Source: Pseudoalteromonas sp. NBT06-2
GTDB lineage: Bacteria > Pseudomonadota > Gammaproteobacteria > Enterobacterales > Alteromonadaceae
Direction: 5' to 3'
NCBI RefSeq assembly: GCF_002276045.1
Contig: NZ_NQMR01000016.1
Coordinates: 32,969 to 96,968, forward strand
Length of the DNA stretch: 64,000 bases
The notes beneath the pieces are model-generated. The model was not told the origin of the DNA, did not search any database, and worked only from the letters and a program-made list of their open reading frames with translations. Shown here in pieces: positions 53,476-63,997 of this stretch; the first letter of the stretch is position 1, and every line of letters begins with the position of its first letter. A program made the position numbers and the translations under genes.

Positions 53476-54876
53476 ATGATATATTCTATTTTAATGTCAT
53501 TAATTGGGTTTGTATTATTTAGTGTATTTCTTGTTTTAATAAAACAATTAATTGAGAAATTATCTTCAAGGTTATTACAGTTTCCATTATTTTGGCATGG
53601 GTTATTACTCCTATCTTTTATACCATTATTACCCGTGAGCTATAGATCATCAGAGTCAATTATTCCAAGTATATTATTAACTGATTTTGTTCATTCAAAT
53701 ACAGTATTAAAAAGTTCAAAAATAATAATTAGCCGAGTTTATAATCATGATATAGGACAATATAGCTTCATTATATTGCTTATGATCATAGGTATTGGCT
53801 GTGTTGTTTCTATAACAAGATTTATACAATCTTGGTTTGCTTTAAATAAATTTTCATGTAAGTGTGAAAAGGTAAGTAAATCTAAATGATTTAATAAACA
53901 AGAACTACGCTTTTTAAATGGTAATAATGTTAAATTTATACAAAGTCAATTATCACATTCTCCATTTGTTTTTGGGATTTTTAACTACACAGTTGTGATC
54001 CCCAATAACTTTGATGATATGTCTCTCGAACAAAATAAATTACTACTACTACATGAGTTAACACACGTTAAAAGGCATGATCCAGTAGCAGTATTTTTGT
54101 ATCGTTTATGTTGTTCAATTTTTTGGTTTAATCCATTATATAAACAGCTTGAAAGTGGATTTACAAATGCGATGGAACTTAATTGTGATGCTGATGTGCT
54201 AAAACAAGTGCTAAATAAGAAATTTGATTATGCTAGAGCTTTATTAGCAAGTCTAAAAATATATCAAACACCACTTAATATGCACGGATTAACATTATTT
54301 TCTGATCCTAAACACGATAAGTCTATTTTTGAAGTTAGGATCAGAGAAGCAATGGCATCAGATAATAAAAATAGATATGACATAATACAAAAACTTGTAT
54401 TGTTGACTGCTTTTATACTATTAGGCGTCTTTTCTTTTATAGCTAAGGCTACTTTAAACGTTTCACAACTTACAAATAATGTAAAAGGTCTAAAACCGAT
54501 AAAAGAAGCTTGGATTAGTTCTAACTTTGATGAAGTAAATGAATATAGAGGTCCTAAGCCTCATCAAGGAATTGATTTTGCCTCTAAAATGGGAATAAAA
54601 ATTACAGCAAGCTTTAGTGGCAGAGTATTAATCGCTAATTCAACTAGCTTACATAAGAACTACGGAAAGGTCATTTTGATTCAAAATGCTGATAATAATA
54701 TGCAATCTTTATACGCACATTTAGATAGTTTCAATGTTACTGCTGGCCAAATCATAAATCAAGGGGATGTCATTGGCACTGTTGGCAATACAGGACGTGT
54801 AACGGGTCCTCATTTACATATTGAACTGATTAAAAATAACAAACGAGTAAATCCTAATAACTATTTAGACCTTTAA
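53476..54876 (+). pseudogene. M56 (BlaR1-like) - M23 fusion metallopeptidase interrupted by an in-frame TGA
   Basis: A 467-codon frame, continuous apart from TGA at 53887-53889. Upstream codons encode two or three transmembrane helices, and downstream codons continue in the same frame into FGIFNYTVVIP, the zinc motif LLLHELTHVKRHD (His193, Glu194, His197), a further helix, and a C-terminal M23 domain (PHQGIDFASK; GPHLHIEL). M56 domains sense wall damage and trigger BlaI cleavage, and M23 domains cut peptidoglycan cross-links. The stop separates the membrane anchor from the protease. It is either a recent lesion, a sequence error or a read-through site; an internal start could give a soluble product from about 53995. 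Confidence 0.8.
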
Positions 54877-54956
54877 ACCAATCTAAAATCCATACTCTGA
54901 GTAAATTTTCAGGCTAAATTGCTTGGGGTTTTCTATGCTTAAAATTCGAGTAAACT

Positions 54957-56081
54957 ATGAAAAAATTAATTATATTGGGCAGCCTTTTTTTATTTGGATG
55001 CCCAACAATAAAAAAAGATTGTACTTTCAATGAGTACAACCAAGTGTTAGCCAAAGTGTTTAATAACAAGCCGGATGATCAAATCAGCAATAAAGATATA
55101 GTAGTATCGAAAAACAAAAACATACTAAAATTAAAACAAGGAGAAACTTTAGCTCAGTTACTAAAACCATATGGTGTAAATTCTGCTGATATCTTAAAAA
55201 TCAGTAATGCGCTAACCCCTTTTATTGCTGTTAACAAAATGAAAGTCGGTCATAAAATATATATGTCATTGATAAATAGCAAAATTAAAAGTATGGAAAT
55301 CCCTATAACTTTTAACCAACAAGTTAGGTTAACTAAAGTTACTAATAACTGGCTAGCAGATAAAATAGACTTAGAGACACTCACTAGCCATAAACTTATA
55401 ACAGGTAATATTTCAGAAAGTTTTTATCAAAGCGCATTAGATACAAAAGCACCCATTACTGTAATTAATCGGTTTTTGTTGGCATATTCCCATAGTGTAG
55501 ACTTTCAAAGAGCTATTAGAAAAGGAGATAGTTTTAGACTTATTTATACTGAGAAATCCTTAAAAGACAATATTAAAGTCAAACGTGTTGATAAATTAAA
55601 GTATGCTGAATTGACTCTATCAGATAAAACAACCCGTTTATATCGATTCGAAAACGATGAAAGAGGTGATTACTTTTATGATGATGAAGGCAAGCTAGCG
55701 AGTAGTTTTTTGCTAAAAACCCCACTTGAAGGTGCACGTTTATCTTCTCATTTTGGTAAAAGAAAACATCCAGCATTTCTGGTTCATTTGGCAATTTAGT
55801 TCGTATAAAACACAAAAATGGCTATCAGTCACTTTATGCACACTTAAATGGATTTGCTTCAGGAATTAAAAAAGGCATAAAAGTAAAGCAAGGGCAGGTG
55901 ATCGGTTATTTAGGCAATACAGGTTTATCACAAGGGAGACATTTACACTTTGAAATTCATGAAAAATGGTAAAGCAATTGATCCACTAAAATTGAAACAT
56001 ACAAGTAGTATTAAATTAAAAGGTAAACAGTTGATTATTTTTGAAAATTATAAAAAAAAGATGCATAAGCATCTGATTTAG
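54957..56081 (+). pseudogene. M23 peptidoglycan metallopeptidase, broken by a deletion and a frameshift
   Basis: The first 280 codons encode a lipoprotein-like start (LFLFGC), a LysM/OapA-like region (LKLKQGETLAQLLKPYG) and the linker typical of MepM-type M23 proteins, up to LSSHFGKRKHPA. The expected stretch with the first zinc motif (HxGxDF) is then missing: the frame jumps at about 55780 to codons for GNLVRIKHKNGYQSLYAHLN, which carry on to GRHLHFEIHE. A second shift in an A run near 55963 restores HENGKAIDPLKL in the original frame down to a TAG at 56081. Loss of roughly 35-40 residues with the zinc ligand means the enzyme is dead. Confidence 0.85.
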
Positions 56082-56365
56082 TAATTGAAAATGGACTGAG
56101 TGGAAATAGTTCTCCGCATTGTTCTACTACCTATATCCATGTAAGAAAAGATCATTAAGCTATAATATTTGCTAAAGTAAATAGAGAAAGCTACTATCAC
56201 TGTAAGTTTAACTCTATAAGTTTAGTATATGTGTCTTGTTAGCTGTTGTTGTAATCGCTGCCCCCCTGCGATTTAAGTTTTATTTTTAGTTACAAAAACT
56301 ACTTAACCTTATACATCTTATTTAAAATGGTGCGTTTTTAGCGCCTGAAATTTAATGGAGTTATT

Positions 56366-56989
56366 ATGACTTTTGAATCGTTAATGGCATTTGCTGGAAT
56401 TGTATTTTTAATCGCTGTTATTCCAGGCCCGAATGCATTATTAGTAATGTTTACAGCTTTAGCTAAAAATCGTTTGATGGCTTTCGCCAATGTCGCTGGC
56501 GTAGCACTGGGTTTTATCGTTCATGCATGTATTTCTGCACTTGGATTGAGTTTACTTATTGCTCAATCGAGCATGGCATTCATGGCGTTGAAGTGGATAG
56601 GCGTTATATATTTATTGTGGTTAGGTTGGAGTAATCTAAAAGCAGGATTAAACCTAAAATTACTTAATATGCCAGAAAATAAGCCAATAAACAGTTTAAC
56701 CAATAATTTTGTAAAGGGATTACTAACAAACTTACTTAATCCTAAAATAGTTTTGTTTTATTTATCGATATTTCCGCAATTTGTTAGCCAGAAAGCCGTT
56801 TTCACAGAAAGTCTCTTACTTGGTTTCACGCAAGCTATCGTTGTTTCGAGCTGGTTCTTAGTCGTAATTCTGCTAGCAAGAAACTTTAAGGAATTTTTAA
56901 CAAATGCGAAACGCACCCGTTGGTTGAATTTCATCTCTGGTGGGGTTTTTATTGCGTTTAGCGCTAAATTAGCTACGGCTAAACTATAA
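56366..56989 (+). CDS. LysE/RhtB-family amino acid exporter
   Basis: A 207-residue inner-membrane exporter with six hydrophobic helices. The family motif is AVIPGPNALLVMFTALAKNR (about 18-37), followed by GVALGFIVHACISALGL and GLLTNLLNPKIVLFYLSIFPQF. Substrates in this family are lysine, threonine, homoserine and others; the particular one is not clear. It is a stand-alone gene with its own ATGGAG ribosome site. Confidence 0.9.
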   Translation: MTFESLMAFAGIVFLIAVIPGPNALLVMFTALAKNRLMAFANVAGVALGFIVHACISALGLSLLIAQSSMAFMALKWIGVIYLLWLGWSNLKAGLNLKLLNMPENKPINSLTNNFVKGLLTNLLNPKIVLFYLSIFPQFVSQKAVFTESLLLGFTQAIVVSSWFLVVILLARNFKEFLTNAKRTRWLNFISGGVFIAFSAKLATAKL

Positions 56990-56996
56990 ACTAAGG

Positions 56997-57027
56997 TGAG
57001 ACTGACATATAGTGCCGGTCTCAATTT
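56997..57027 (+). terminator. Probable terminator after the LysE-family gene
   Basis: TGAGACTG (56997-57004) pairs with CGGTCTCA (57016-57023) with one wobble, followed by ATTT. The T tract is short. Confidence 0.45.
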
Positions 57028-57187
57028 CACTATTCAATAGTAGTCAAAGTATATTTGTTTTCAGAATTATTCGTTTTTAACCTGAAACTGGATACTTATT
57101 TACGTGTCCATTAATGTAGTATTGGTGAAATTTTTGGTTAAAGTCGAATCAGAATGTCCTGTATAAGAGCTTAAGTTGGAGTTCCTT

Positions 57188-58147
57188 TTATATTGACAAA
57201 AACATACCGCGGATAGCAGCCATTTGTGGTTCAACACGTTCTGCATCTGGGGTCTCATCAGTAAGGTATTCATCACAGTATTCGGTGGTAAAACTCGCCG
57301 TAGTATAATGTTTAACAAGTTGACGTACTCGTCCAGTTACGGAACCCATTTGACTCATTAGCAATATACCATTATGATTTGGTGAACCATATAAAGTATT
57401 ATCATCAACGACATGGTGGCCTTCATTTCTTACCTGTTGAATGATTTTGTCGCCTAACGTTTTGTCTTCATCAAAGGCAATTAAAAACATGCCTTTAGGG
57501 AATATATCTAATTCAAACAATTCTCCTCCAGCTTGAGCACTTTCTTTATCTATCGCTATGTCCATAAATGGTGTTTCGTGTAAATCTATCGCCGCAGTAA
57601 ATTTTTTAGTTAAGTTGTCTTTGAATATACGAGCATGTAACTCTTTTAATGAGCCTGAAAAAGCCCTCATTTCTTGTGTTTTAGCACCTTCTAAAAATGC
57701 GTCTCTATTGATATCTATTCGACCTTCGGTAAAACGCAGTTCTTTTTCATAAGGACCTGGGCTAAGGCAAGGGTATATTACAATATTAAACTTTTGTTTT
57801 AGGTCTTTAGCGTCTTGTTCTGCAAATTTTAATGTTGCTAGAGGTCCACTTTTTTCATACCCATGAGTGCCGCCAATAACCAAATAACAAGGTTTATTTT
57901 GTGAAAAGTTACCAATAAGAATTCGAAATAAATCGTGAGTTGTTTTTACTGGTTCGCTGTTTTGATTATTAGTTTTGTAACTAACTTCACCGTATTTTTC
58001 TACAATGAAATCACTTCGTTCATTGAGTGCATGTATTCTTGGTACTATTGTTTTTACATAGTCTCTACTTTCTAATACAGGGTGTTGTTGATACCAGTTT
58101 GCAAATTGTTCTTTTGTCCACGGGCTTTTTTTAATTTTTTTCATCAT
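57188..58147 (-). CDS. M14-family metallocarboxypeptidase
   Basis: A 319-residue zinc carboxypeptidase-like protein. The zinc motif is GGTHGYEKSGP (HxxE), the third ligand is in AAIDLHETPFMD, and the catalytic Glu is likely in FTTEYCDE near the C terminus. It has no signal peptide, so it probably acts in the cytoplasm on peptides or a small amide. The succinylglutamate desuccinylase-like subgroup of M14 is an alternative. Start at the first of two adjacent ATG codons. Confidence 0.85.
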   Translation of the reverse strand: MMKKIKKSPWTKEQFANWYQQHPVLESRDYVKTIVPRIHALNERSDFIVEKYGEVSYKTNNQNSEPVKTTHDLFRILIGNFSQNKPCYLVIGGTHGYEKSGPLATLKFAEQDAKDLKQKFNIVIYPCLSPGPYEKELRFTEGRIDINRDAFLEGAKTQEMRAFSGSLKELHARIFKDNLTKKFTAAIDLHETPFMDIAIDKESAQAGGELFELDIFPKGMFLIAFDEDKTLGDKIIQQVRNEGHHVVDDNTLYGSPNHNGILLMSQMGSVTGRVRQLVKHYTTASFTTEYCDEYLTDETPDAERVEPQMAAIRGMFLSI

Positions 58148-58295
58148 TCATTCTCTTATTTTAAGAGCTTACACAGCATGTAGAATATCATAACAAAAAC
58201 TTTAGACTCCCAACGTTGATATAATACTTTACCGACACTAGAATTTTTAACGATCAGTTTTTTACCTACTAGTTGCTCTGGTTTTAGATTTACTT

Positions 58296-59642
58296 TTACT
58301 TGTTTATAAAAACACATGTAAATTTAGCACCACCCATATGATTATTTTTTACTGAAATATCACAATTCATTTTCTTACAAGCAGCTTTACTGATAGAAAG
58401 ACCTAAACCTAACCCACCAGTTTTCCTGCTTCGGCTTTTATCTAAGCGTGAAAAAGGAATAAATATAGTATTAAAATCTTGGTTAGGAATGCCTGGACCA
58501 TCGTCTTCAACAAAAAAAACTATCTGATTATTATTCATTTTTAATGAAACAATGACTTCACTTTGTGCATAGGTCATTGCATTTTTAATTAAATTATCTA
58601 TTAGTAACCTCAGGTATACTGGGTTTGTTGTAATTTCAAGACTGTCATCAACTTTTAACTCAAACTTAAGATTGTTATTTGGTTTTAGTGCTCTAATACG
58701 AGAGTTTATAAAAGCTAAAAAGTTGATAGTTTGGTAATAGTCGTAATCTTTATCATTGCCTGTAGAATTTAGTTTTGAGAAAGAAACTATTTGACTAATA
58801 AGTTCATCTATATCATCTATATAGGTATCTATATTATGAAGTAATTCTTTTTGGAAATCATTATCGCAGTTTTGTCTTAAAAGCCCGGCGGCTAATTGGA
58901 TTCTACTTAAAGGAGTTCTAACTTCATGTGGAACAGCTTGTGCAAAAATTTGATTTTCATTTACTGTATTATTAATAGAGTCTGCCATAATATTAAAGCT
59001 ATCTGCTAGCTTATTTAGAGGCTTTGTTAACTTTTGGTTTGATCTCACTGCCATGTTGCCTGTACCAAAATCTATCTGAGTTTCTATTAGTTGATTAATT
59101 TGTTTTTGTATCGTTCTAATAGGCCAATAGATAGTGAAACCTATGCTTATTAAAACTATAAATAATAGTATAAAAGGGGCTAGATCGTCTAAATCATAAT
59201 TCGCTAATATTTTTGGTTGGCGATCCTCTTCTGGTTCAGTATCAATAAGTTTAATTACTAATTTAGCTTGCCATTTTTCTAGGGTATAAACGGCTATAAA
59301 TTCATAAATATCACTTGTATAAACTTCAATTGAATGTACTGAGCCAATATATTCACACTGAGTACATTCTAGATTATCTGATATAGACAACCATAGTGTC
59401 TCTATTTCTTCAGATTTATATTGATAACGAGTAATACTCTGTGATTGTTTGTTAGGTGAAGATTCAAAATGATATAAAATATCTTCATAAACAGTGTCAG
59501 TATGCTTAACAAATTCTTCAATATCATTTTGAATAAAATAATTATCAATCACAATAAAAGTAAAACTAGCACTTACAACAACCGCAAAGGCAATACTAAT
59601 ATATAATCGAGTAAATAAAGAAACAGAAAACAATTTATCCAT
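58296..59642 (-). CDS. Sensor histidine kinase, RstB-like
   Basis: Membrane-bound two-component sensor of 448 residues. A transmembrane helix (about 10-32) and a second at about 155-173 flank a periplasmic domain with a CTQC motif (Cys93, Cys96). A HAMP domain, a HisKA domain with phospho-His239 in AVPHEVRTPLSR, and an ATPase domain (NLIKNAMTYAQ, VEDDGPGIP, GGLGLGLSI) follow. The AVPHEVRTPL wording is typical of RstB/PfeS-type kinases. It overlaps the response regulator gene by 8 bp (ATGGATAA). Confidence 0.93.
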   Translation of the reverse strand: MDKLFSVSLFTRLYISIAFAVVVSASFTFIVIDNYFIQNDIEEFVKHTDTVYEDILYHFESSPNKQSQSITRYQYKSEEIETLWLSISDNLECTQCEYIGSVHSIEVYTSDIYEFIAVYTLEKWQAKLVIKLIDTEPEEDRQPKILANYDLDDLAPFILLFIVLISIGFTIYWPIRTIQKQINQLIETQIDFGTGNMAVRSNQKLTKPLNKLADSFNIMADSINNTVNENQIFAQAVPHEVRTPLSRIQLAAGLLRQNCDNDFQKELLHNIDTYIDDIDELISQIVSFSKLNSTGNDKDYDYYQTINFLAFINSRIRALKPNNNLKFELKVDDSLEITTNPVYLRLLIDNLIKNAMTYAQSEVIVSLKMNNNQIVFFVEDDGPGIPNQDFNTIFIPFSRLDKSRSRKTGGLGLGLSISKAACKKMNCDISVKNNHMGGAKFTCVFINK

Positions 59643-60318
59643 GGAGTAACATGTAACCTTTATTTCGAACTGTAGTTATGATTTTGTAAGGCATCTGGTT
59701 ATCATTTAGTTTTTTTCTTAAACCACAAATACGCATATCAATTGATCTGTCATTAAAGTCATGATCTATACCTCTAAAAGCTTTGCTGCAACCATCTCTA
59801 GAAACTGGATTGCCAATATTTTGTTCGAGTAATATCAATAACTCTAGTTCAGCACCTGTTAATGCGAGTTCTTTCCCGCGGAAAAAGGCAACTTGTTTTT
59901 TAGAATCGATTTCTAATTGGCTATGCTTGTTTTTTGATTCACTTTGAGTTTTATTTGTCCTTCGTAATAAAGCTTCTATTCGAGCAACTAATACAAGCGG
60001 TTTGAGTGGTTTTGTTAAAAAATCATCAGCACCTAATTTTAATAAACTAACTTCGCTTACATCGTCGTCGCATGCAGTTAAAATTAATATAGGTCCTTGA
60101 TAGAAATCTCTAGATTGTTTACATATTTCAATACCATTTATCCCAGGTAACATAAGATCTAAGATCATTAAATGAGGTTGATACGTTTTTATGCCATCTA
60201 ACGCTTCAGAGCCATGATGTATAACATGTGTATCAAATCCTTCAGCCTCTAAATATAAAGATGTTAAACGAGATATTTCTGCATCATCTTCAATAATTAA
60301 TATTTTATTCTTGTTCAT
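59635..60318 (-). CDS. OmpR-family response regulator, RstA-like
   Basis: A 227-residue DNA-binding response regulator. Receiver domain with the acidic pair EDD (10-12), phosphoacceptor Asp54 in ILDLMLPG, and TKPLKPL; C-terminal winged helix with LTGAELELLILL and TTVRNKGYML. It starts with a strong GGAGGG site and is coupled to its kinase. Direct GCTTACA repeats upstream suggest autoregulation. Confidence 0.94.
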   Translation of the reverse strand: MNKNKILIIEDDAEISRLTSLYLEAEGFDTHVIHHGSEALDGIKTYQPHLMILDLMLPGINGIEICKQSRDFYQGPILILTACDDDVSEVSLLKLGADDFLTKPLKPLVLVARIEALLRRTNKTQSESKNKHSQLEIDSKKQVAFFRGKELALTGAELELLILLEQNIGNPVSRDGCSKAFRGIDHDFNDRSIDMRICGLRKKLNDNQMPYKIITTVRNKGYMLLHG

Positions 60319-60373
60319 TAACCCTCCAATTATTAGCTTAGTTTACTTTTTAATTTTTAAGAATATAAGAGAG

Positions 60374-60390
60374 GCTTACAAACGCTTACA
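60374..60390 (-). promoter_or_regulatory. Direct-repeat operator upstream of the response regulator
   Basis: GCTTACA occurs twice in tandem, at 60374-60380 and 60384-60390, 10 bp apart. This is one helical turn, the spacing used by OmpR-family dimers, and it is similar to the TTACA half-sites of the E. coli RstA box. It lies 56-72 bp before the regulator start. Confidence 0.6.
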
Positions 60391-61099
60391 TAAGCAAGTA
60401 TTTATTAAAAATTGTTCTAATAGTGACTCTAAAATTGTGCCATAGATGAGATTTAGACGAAATGACACATGACAACTTGGTAGACACCATCTTTTAATTA
60501 AAATATTTGATAGAGGCATAATGCAGTAGTGTTATTAAGTAGATGTTGTAACTGTAATTTTTATTATGATGACTATCATGATGCTTTAGATGGAAGCCTT
60601 GATTGTTTCATTGCTATTTTTGACAATTACTATATCGCGTCTCTAGATATTTCATTGGTTTATCCAAAAATCAGTTGAAATAATGTTGCTCTAAACTCTT
60701 CCATTAAGTTTATTCGGTGATATATTATAAATAAAACATCAAAAGGGGTACGATATTTTCACTTTATAAAGCTTGCTCAAAGTTGTTTTGAATAATTAAT
60801 ACAAAGCAGGTTTAATTGTCAGAACCTAAAAGTGGCATAAATTCAAAAGGCTGCATTTGGCGCAGTTAAGGCTAATGTGGCAGAAACATTTCATCAGATT
60901 TTATGGAGGAATAACTCGGGCCTTTAGAGGTTAGGCGAAACAGTGAGGCATGATCCATTATGCTCTTATTTATCATTATGTGTATTTAGGCGCTGACGAT
61001 CTAGATTATACAGAGCTTTCGATCAAAACGAGTAAAAAATTGACGGTGTAATTTCTTAATTTGAATTAGCGCCAACATTAAATAATTATAAGAGTTCGT
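60391..61099. other. Non-coding region between the two-component genes and the chemoreceptor
   Basis: About 710 bp between divergent genes. Several stretches could be decayed coding sequence (for example around 60846-60920), but no frame is open for long and nothing is recognisable. No tRNA, terminator or repeat was seen. Confidence 0.45.
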
Positions 61100-63208
61100 A
61101 TGCTTACTAAAATTAAAAAATCTTTAAGTACCAAAATAGCTGTCTTTTCAGTCTTAGCAATGTCATTTGTCTTAATTTTAGGCATGGGGACCAGCACATA
61201 TTTTTACAATGATATGAATAAAAATACACAATTAAAAATTTCATCTGCACTAGATGATTCTGCTAATAAACAGATTTTAGGCATATCAAATACCATTAAA
61301 TTTAATATAGAGTTATTGTTGAAACCAGTTATTAATAATTTAGCGGTGATCCGTTCTAATGTTGAATTATCCGGCCAGCAACAACTCAACCCTGACTTTA
61401 TTGTTAAGCAATTTGATGCAAGCATGCGGCCACAAGAAAAAGATGTATTTTCTGGATATATGGTATTTGAACAGAATACTTGGCCAGAGAATACTTCTAT
61501 AGAACTAACAAAAGCATTTAATAAAAATGGTAATTTAGCGCCATTTTTCTTTCCTGATGGTAAAGACGGTTTTGATTATGTTGCAATGGAATCTTTTTCT
61601 AACAGTAAAATAAATTCTAATGGAGAAAGAACTGATGATTGGCATTTAAAACCCTATGAAACTGGCGAGTTATTCTTCATGGAGCCATATTATTATGATG
61701 TTCCTGGTCGAGGTAAAGAAATCATAACTACAATCAGCGATGTAATACAAGTTAATGGCCAAAACATAGGCAGTATTGGGTTTGATTTGTCTCTTATTCG
61801 TATTCAGAAACTAGCTGAAAATATGGATAAAGATTTATATCAGGGCGCAGGTCGTATCATAGTTGGTTCATGGCAAGGTATTATTCTAGCTGACAGTGAT
61901 AACGCTCAAAACGTTGGTAAACGGATTTCAGATATTCCTAACACCGTTAATTGGCAACAAGCAAAATCAGCAGAGGATAACCGTGAGCTTATTAATGTAA
62001 ATAATAGAGCTAATGCATTCTCTCGTATCAATACTACAACAAGTAATCCTTGGATTGCTAATATTTCTGTCCCAATTACAGTTCTAAATAGAGATAAAAA
62101 TGAGTTTAATGCTTGGTTACATCAAAAGTCTAGTAAAGCACTTTCTATTGGCCTACTGGCTGGAATTTCAGCTTTAGTGTTAGGTTGTTTTGCGATGTTT
62201 GTTATTTCTAAAAGTATCACTGGTACACTTTATATTTTGATTACTAGGTTAAAAGATATAGCACATGGAGAGGGAGATCTAACTCAAAGAATTTCAGTGT
62301 CGAGTCAGGATCAAACGGGTCTTCTAGCAGGACTGATCAATCACTTTATTGATAAATTACAAACTATGATCACAGATATTTCATCGGTCACAACCGAAGT
62401 AGATAATAATTCAGTTCAAGGCAAAGAGACCTCTCATGAGGCAAGTTCTAGGCTTGATAGACAAACTGCAGAGCTTAATTCACTCACAGTGGCAGCACAT
62501 GAAATGTCAACAACAGCAACCGAAGTTGCAAATTCTGCATTACAAGCATCAAATGCTGCGCAAAAAGCACAAGACGATTGCTTAGCAGGAGTAGAACTAG
62601 CAACATCAACAACTCAGTTTATAGAAGGTTTGTATGAGTCTTTATCTGAAGCAGAAATAAAAACCAACTCACTATCTGATTCTGCTGCAAATATTGAATC
62701 AATTTTATCTGTGATAGGGGGTATAGCAGAGCAAACAAATCTTTTAGCGCTCAATGCCGCTATAGAAGCTGCTAGAGCAGGTGAACAAGGCCGTGGTTTT
62801 GCGGTTGTAGCTGATGAGGTTAGAACATTAGCTGGTCGGACTCAACAATCTACAGAAGAAATTAGAAAAATGATCGAGCTACTAACAGGAAATACAAAAG
62901 GAGTTGTTAATATGATGGCTCAAAGCTTAGAAAAAGTATCTAGTTGTGTTGGCTCAGCTAGAAATGCAGAAGATGCTTTTAAAGGCATCAATAGCTCAAT
63001 TGATGTTATTAATATGCAAAATACACATATGGCAGCAGCAGCGGAAGAACAATCTAGGGTAAATGAAGAAATTAATCGAACACTAACCATTATTTCTGAT
63101 ATGTCCAATGAAGCTAACAGCATTGTTCAAAACACAGCGTCTTTAAGTGATGATCTTAATGATAAAGTAACAGATTTAAGAACTCAATTAAATCAATTTA
63201 AAATTTAA
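61100..63208 (+). CDS. Methyl-accepting chemotaxis protein with dCache-like sensor domain
   Basis: A 702-residue transmembrane chemoreceptor. A first helix (about 12-34) is followed by a periplasmic double-Cache-like domain (about 40-340; [27 protein letters not shown]), a second helix (about 347-370), a HAMP domain (residues 370-425, with [12 protein letters not shown]) and a cytoplasmic signalling hairpin with the conserved tip [20 protein letters not shown]. No C-terminal CheR-binding pentapeptide is visible. The ligand is not evident. Start ATG 61100 after AAGAG. Confidence 0.94.
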   Translation: MLTKIKKSLSTKIAVFSVLAMSFVLILGMGTSTYFYNDMNKNTQLKISSALDDSANKQILGISNTIKFNIELLLKPVINNLAVIRSNVELSGQQQLNPDFIVKQFDASMRPQEKDVFSGYMVFEQNTWPENTSIELTKAFNKNGNLAPFFFPDGKDGFDYVAMESFSNSKINSNGERTDDWHLKPYETGELFFMEPYYYDVPGRGKEIITTISDVIQVNGQNIGSIGFDLSLIRIQKLAENMDKDLYQGAGRIIVGSWQGIILADSDNAQNVGKRISDIPNTVNWQQAKSAEDNRELINVNNRANAFSRINTTTSNPWIANISVPITVLNRDKNEFNAWLHQKSSKALSIGLLAGISALVLGCFAMFVISKSITGTLYILITRLKDIAHGEGDLTQRISVSSQDQTGLLAGLINHFIDKLQTMITDISSVTTEVDNNSVQGKETSHEASSRLDRQTAELNSLTVAAHEMSTTATEVANSALQASNAAQKAQDDCLAGVELATSTTQFIEGLYESLSEAEIKTNSLSDSAANIESILSVIGGIAEQTNLLALNAAIEAARAGEQGRGFAVVADEVRTLAGRTQQSTEEIRKMIELLTGNTKGVVNMMAQSLEKVSSCVGSARNAEDAFKGINSSIDVINMQNTHMAAAAEEQSRVNEEINRTLTIISDMSNEANSIVQNTASLSDDLNDKVTDLRTQLNQFKI

Positions 63209-63244
63209 ATATTTTAAGTTATCAAAACAATTAAATTAAAAAAT

Positions 63245-63718
63245 TCAGTAAACCTTTACATTATTGATGATTAGATCTCTTCCCATTTCAATTTCACATT
63301 TTTTTAGTGCATCTAAGCTATTTGGGTTCCAAGTTTTGTTTTTGAGTCTGACATTGGGGGCTTTTCTTAAAAGATCAGGCATAAAAAATGGGAAGGTTAA
63401 AGAATAAGCAGTATCTAATAAATGAATATTAAATTGGCGTTTACTCAATGCTGGTTCAAATACTCTAGGGTGTGTTAACTGTTCTAACTGTTGAATAATT
63501 AAATGTAATTGTGGCGATAATTCTAGTGCACGCGGTGTCGCTTTTAACCCTTGAGATGTTCGTTCAAACAACTGATCGTTAAATATCTCTCTAAGTTTAG
63601 CTAGGTGTTTACTTACGGCGGATTGACTAAGATGTAATCGATTGGCCGCACTGGTTACACTGAGTTCTTCAAGTAGAATCTGTAGTACTCTTAATAGATT
63701 TATATCAAGTTTATTCAT
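63245..63718 (-). pseudogene. LysR-family regulator, C-terminally truncated
   Basis: Only 157 residues remain, against about 300 for the family. The DNA-binding half is intact (LRVLQILLEELSVTSAANRL, LSQSAVSKHLAKLREIF). The effector-binding domain stops after LKKCEIEMGRDLII, where subdomain I normally continues. The 3' half is gone, and the chemoreceptor gene ends 37 bp beyond. A DNA-binding fragment could still act as a repressor. It is divergent from a truncated MFS gene, so the pair was probably a regulator and its efflux pump. Confidence 0.8.
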
Positions 63719-63817
63719 CACTTAAATTCCAAAATGGAATAATTGACACTATAATAATTCATTAGTGCTCATATTGGTATGCTCTTATACTGTATTTTCT
63801 TATTTAAGGAAATACAA

Positions 63818-63997
63818 ATGACAAAACCTCGGAACTTATTATTGCTTATGTTGATGGTTGTTTTTAGCCCGTTAGCCATCGATATTTATTTACCAGTATT
63901 ACCGCAAATGGCTCAAGATTTTTCCGTTGATATTACTAAGATGCAATCAAGTGTTTCAGTCTTTATTTTATGTTTAGGCACGGCAAGATCATTATAA
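63818..63997 (+). pseudogene. MFS drug-efflux transporter fragment (Bcr/CflA-like), N terminus only
   Basis: A 59-residue start of a Bcr/CflA-type transporter: first helix LLLLMLMVVFSPLAIDIYLP, then QMAQDFSVDITKMQSSVSVF and LCLGTA, where the family continues into GQLIxGPLxDRxGRR. Here the frame ends at TAA 63995-63997. It is either broken by a frameshift just before the window edge or a short remnant; the remaining three bases cannot decide. It has an AAGGAAA site 12 bp upstream of its start. Confidence 0.65.

Noticed and set aside
60846..60920. Possible decayed coding fragment before the chemoreceptor
   Set aside because: The readable stretch is only about 25 codons and resembles nothing I recognise.
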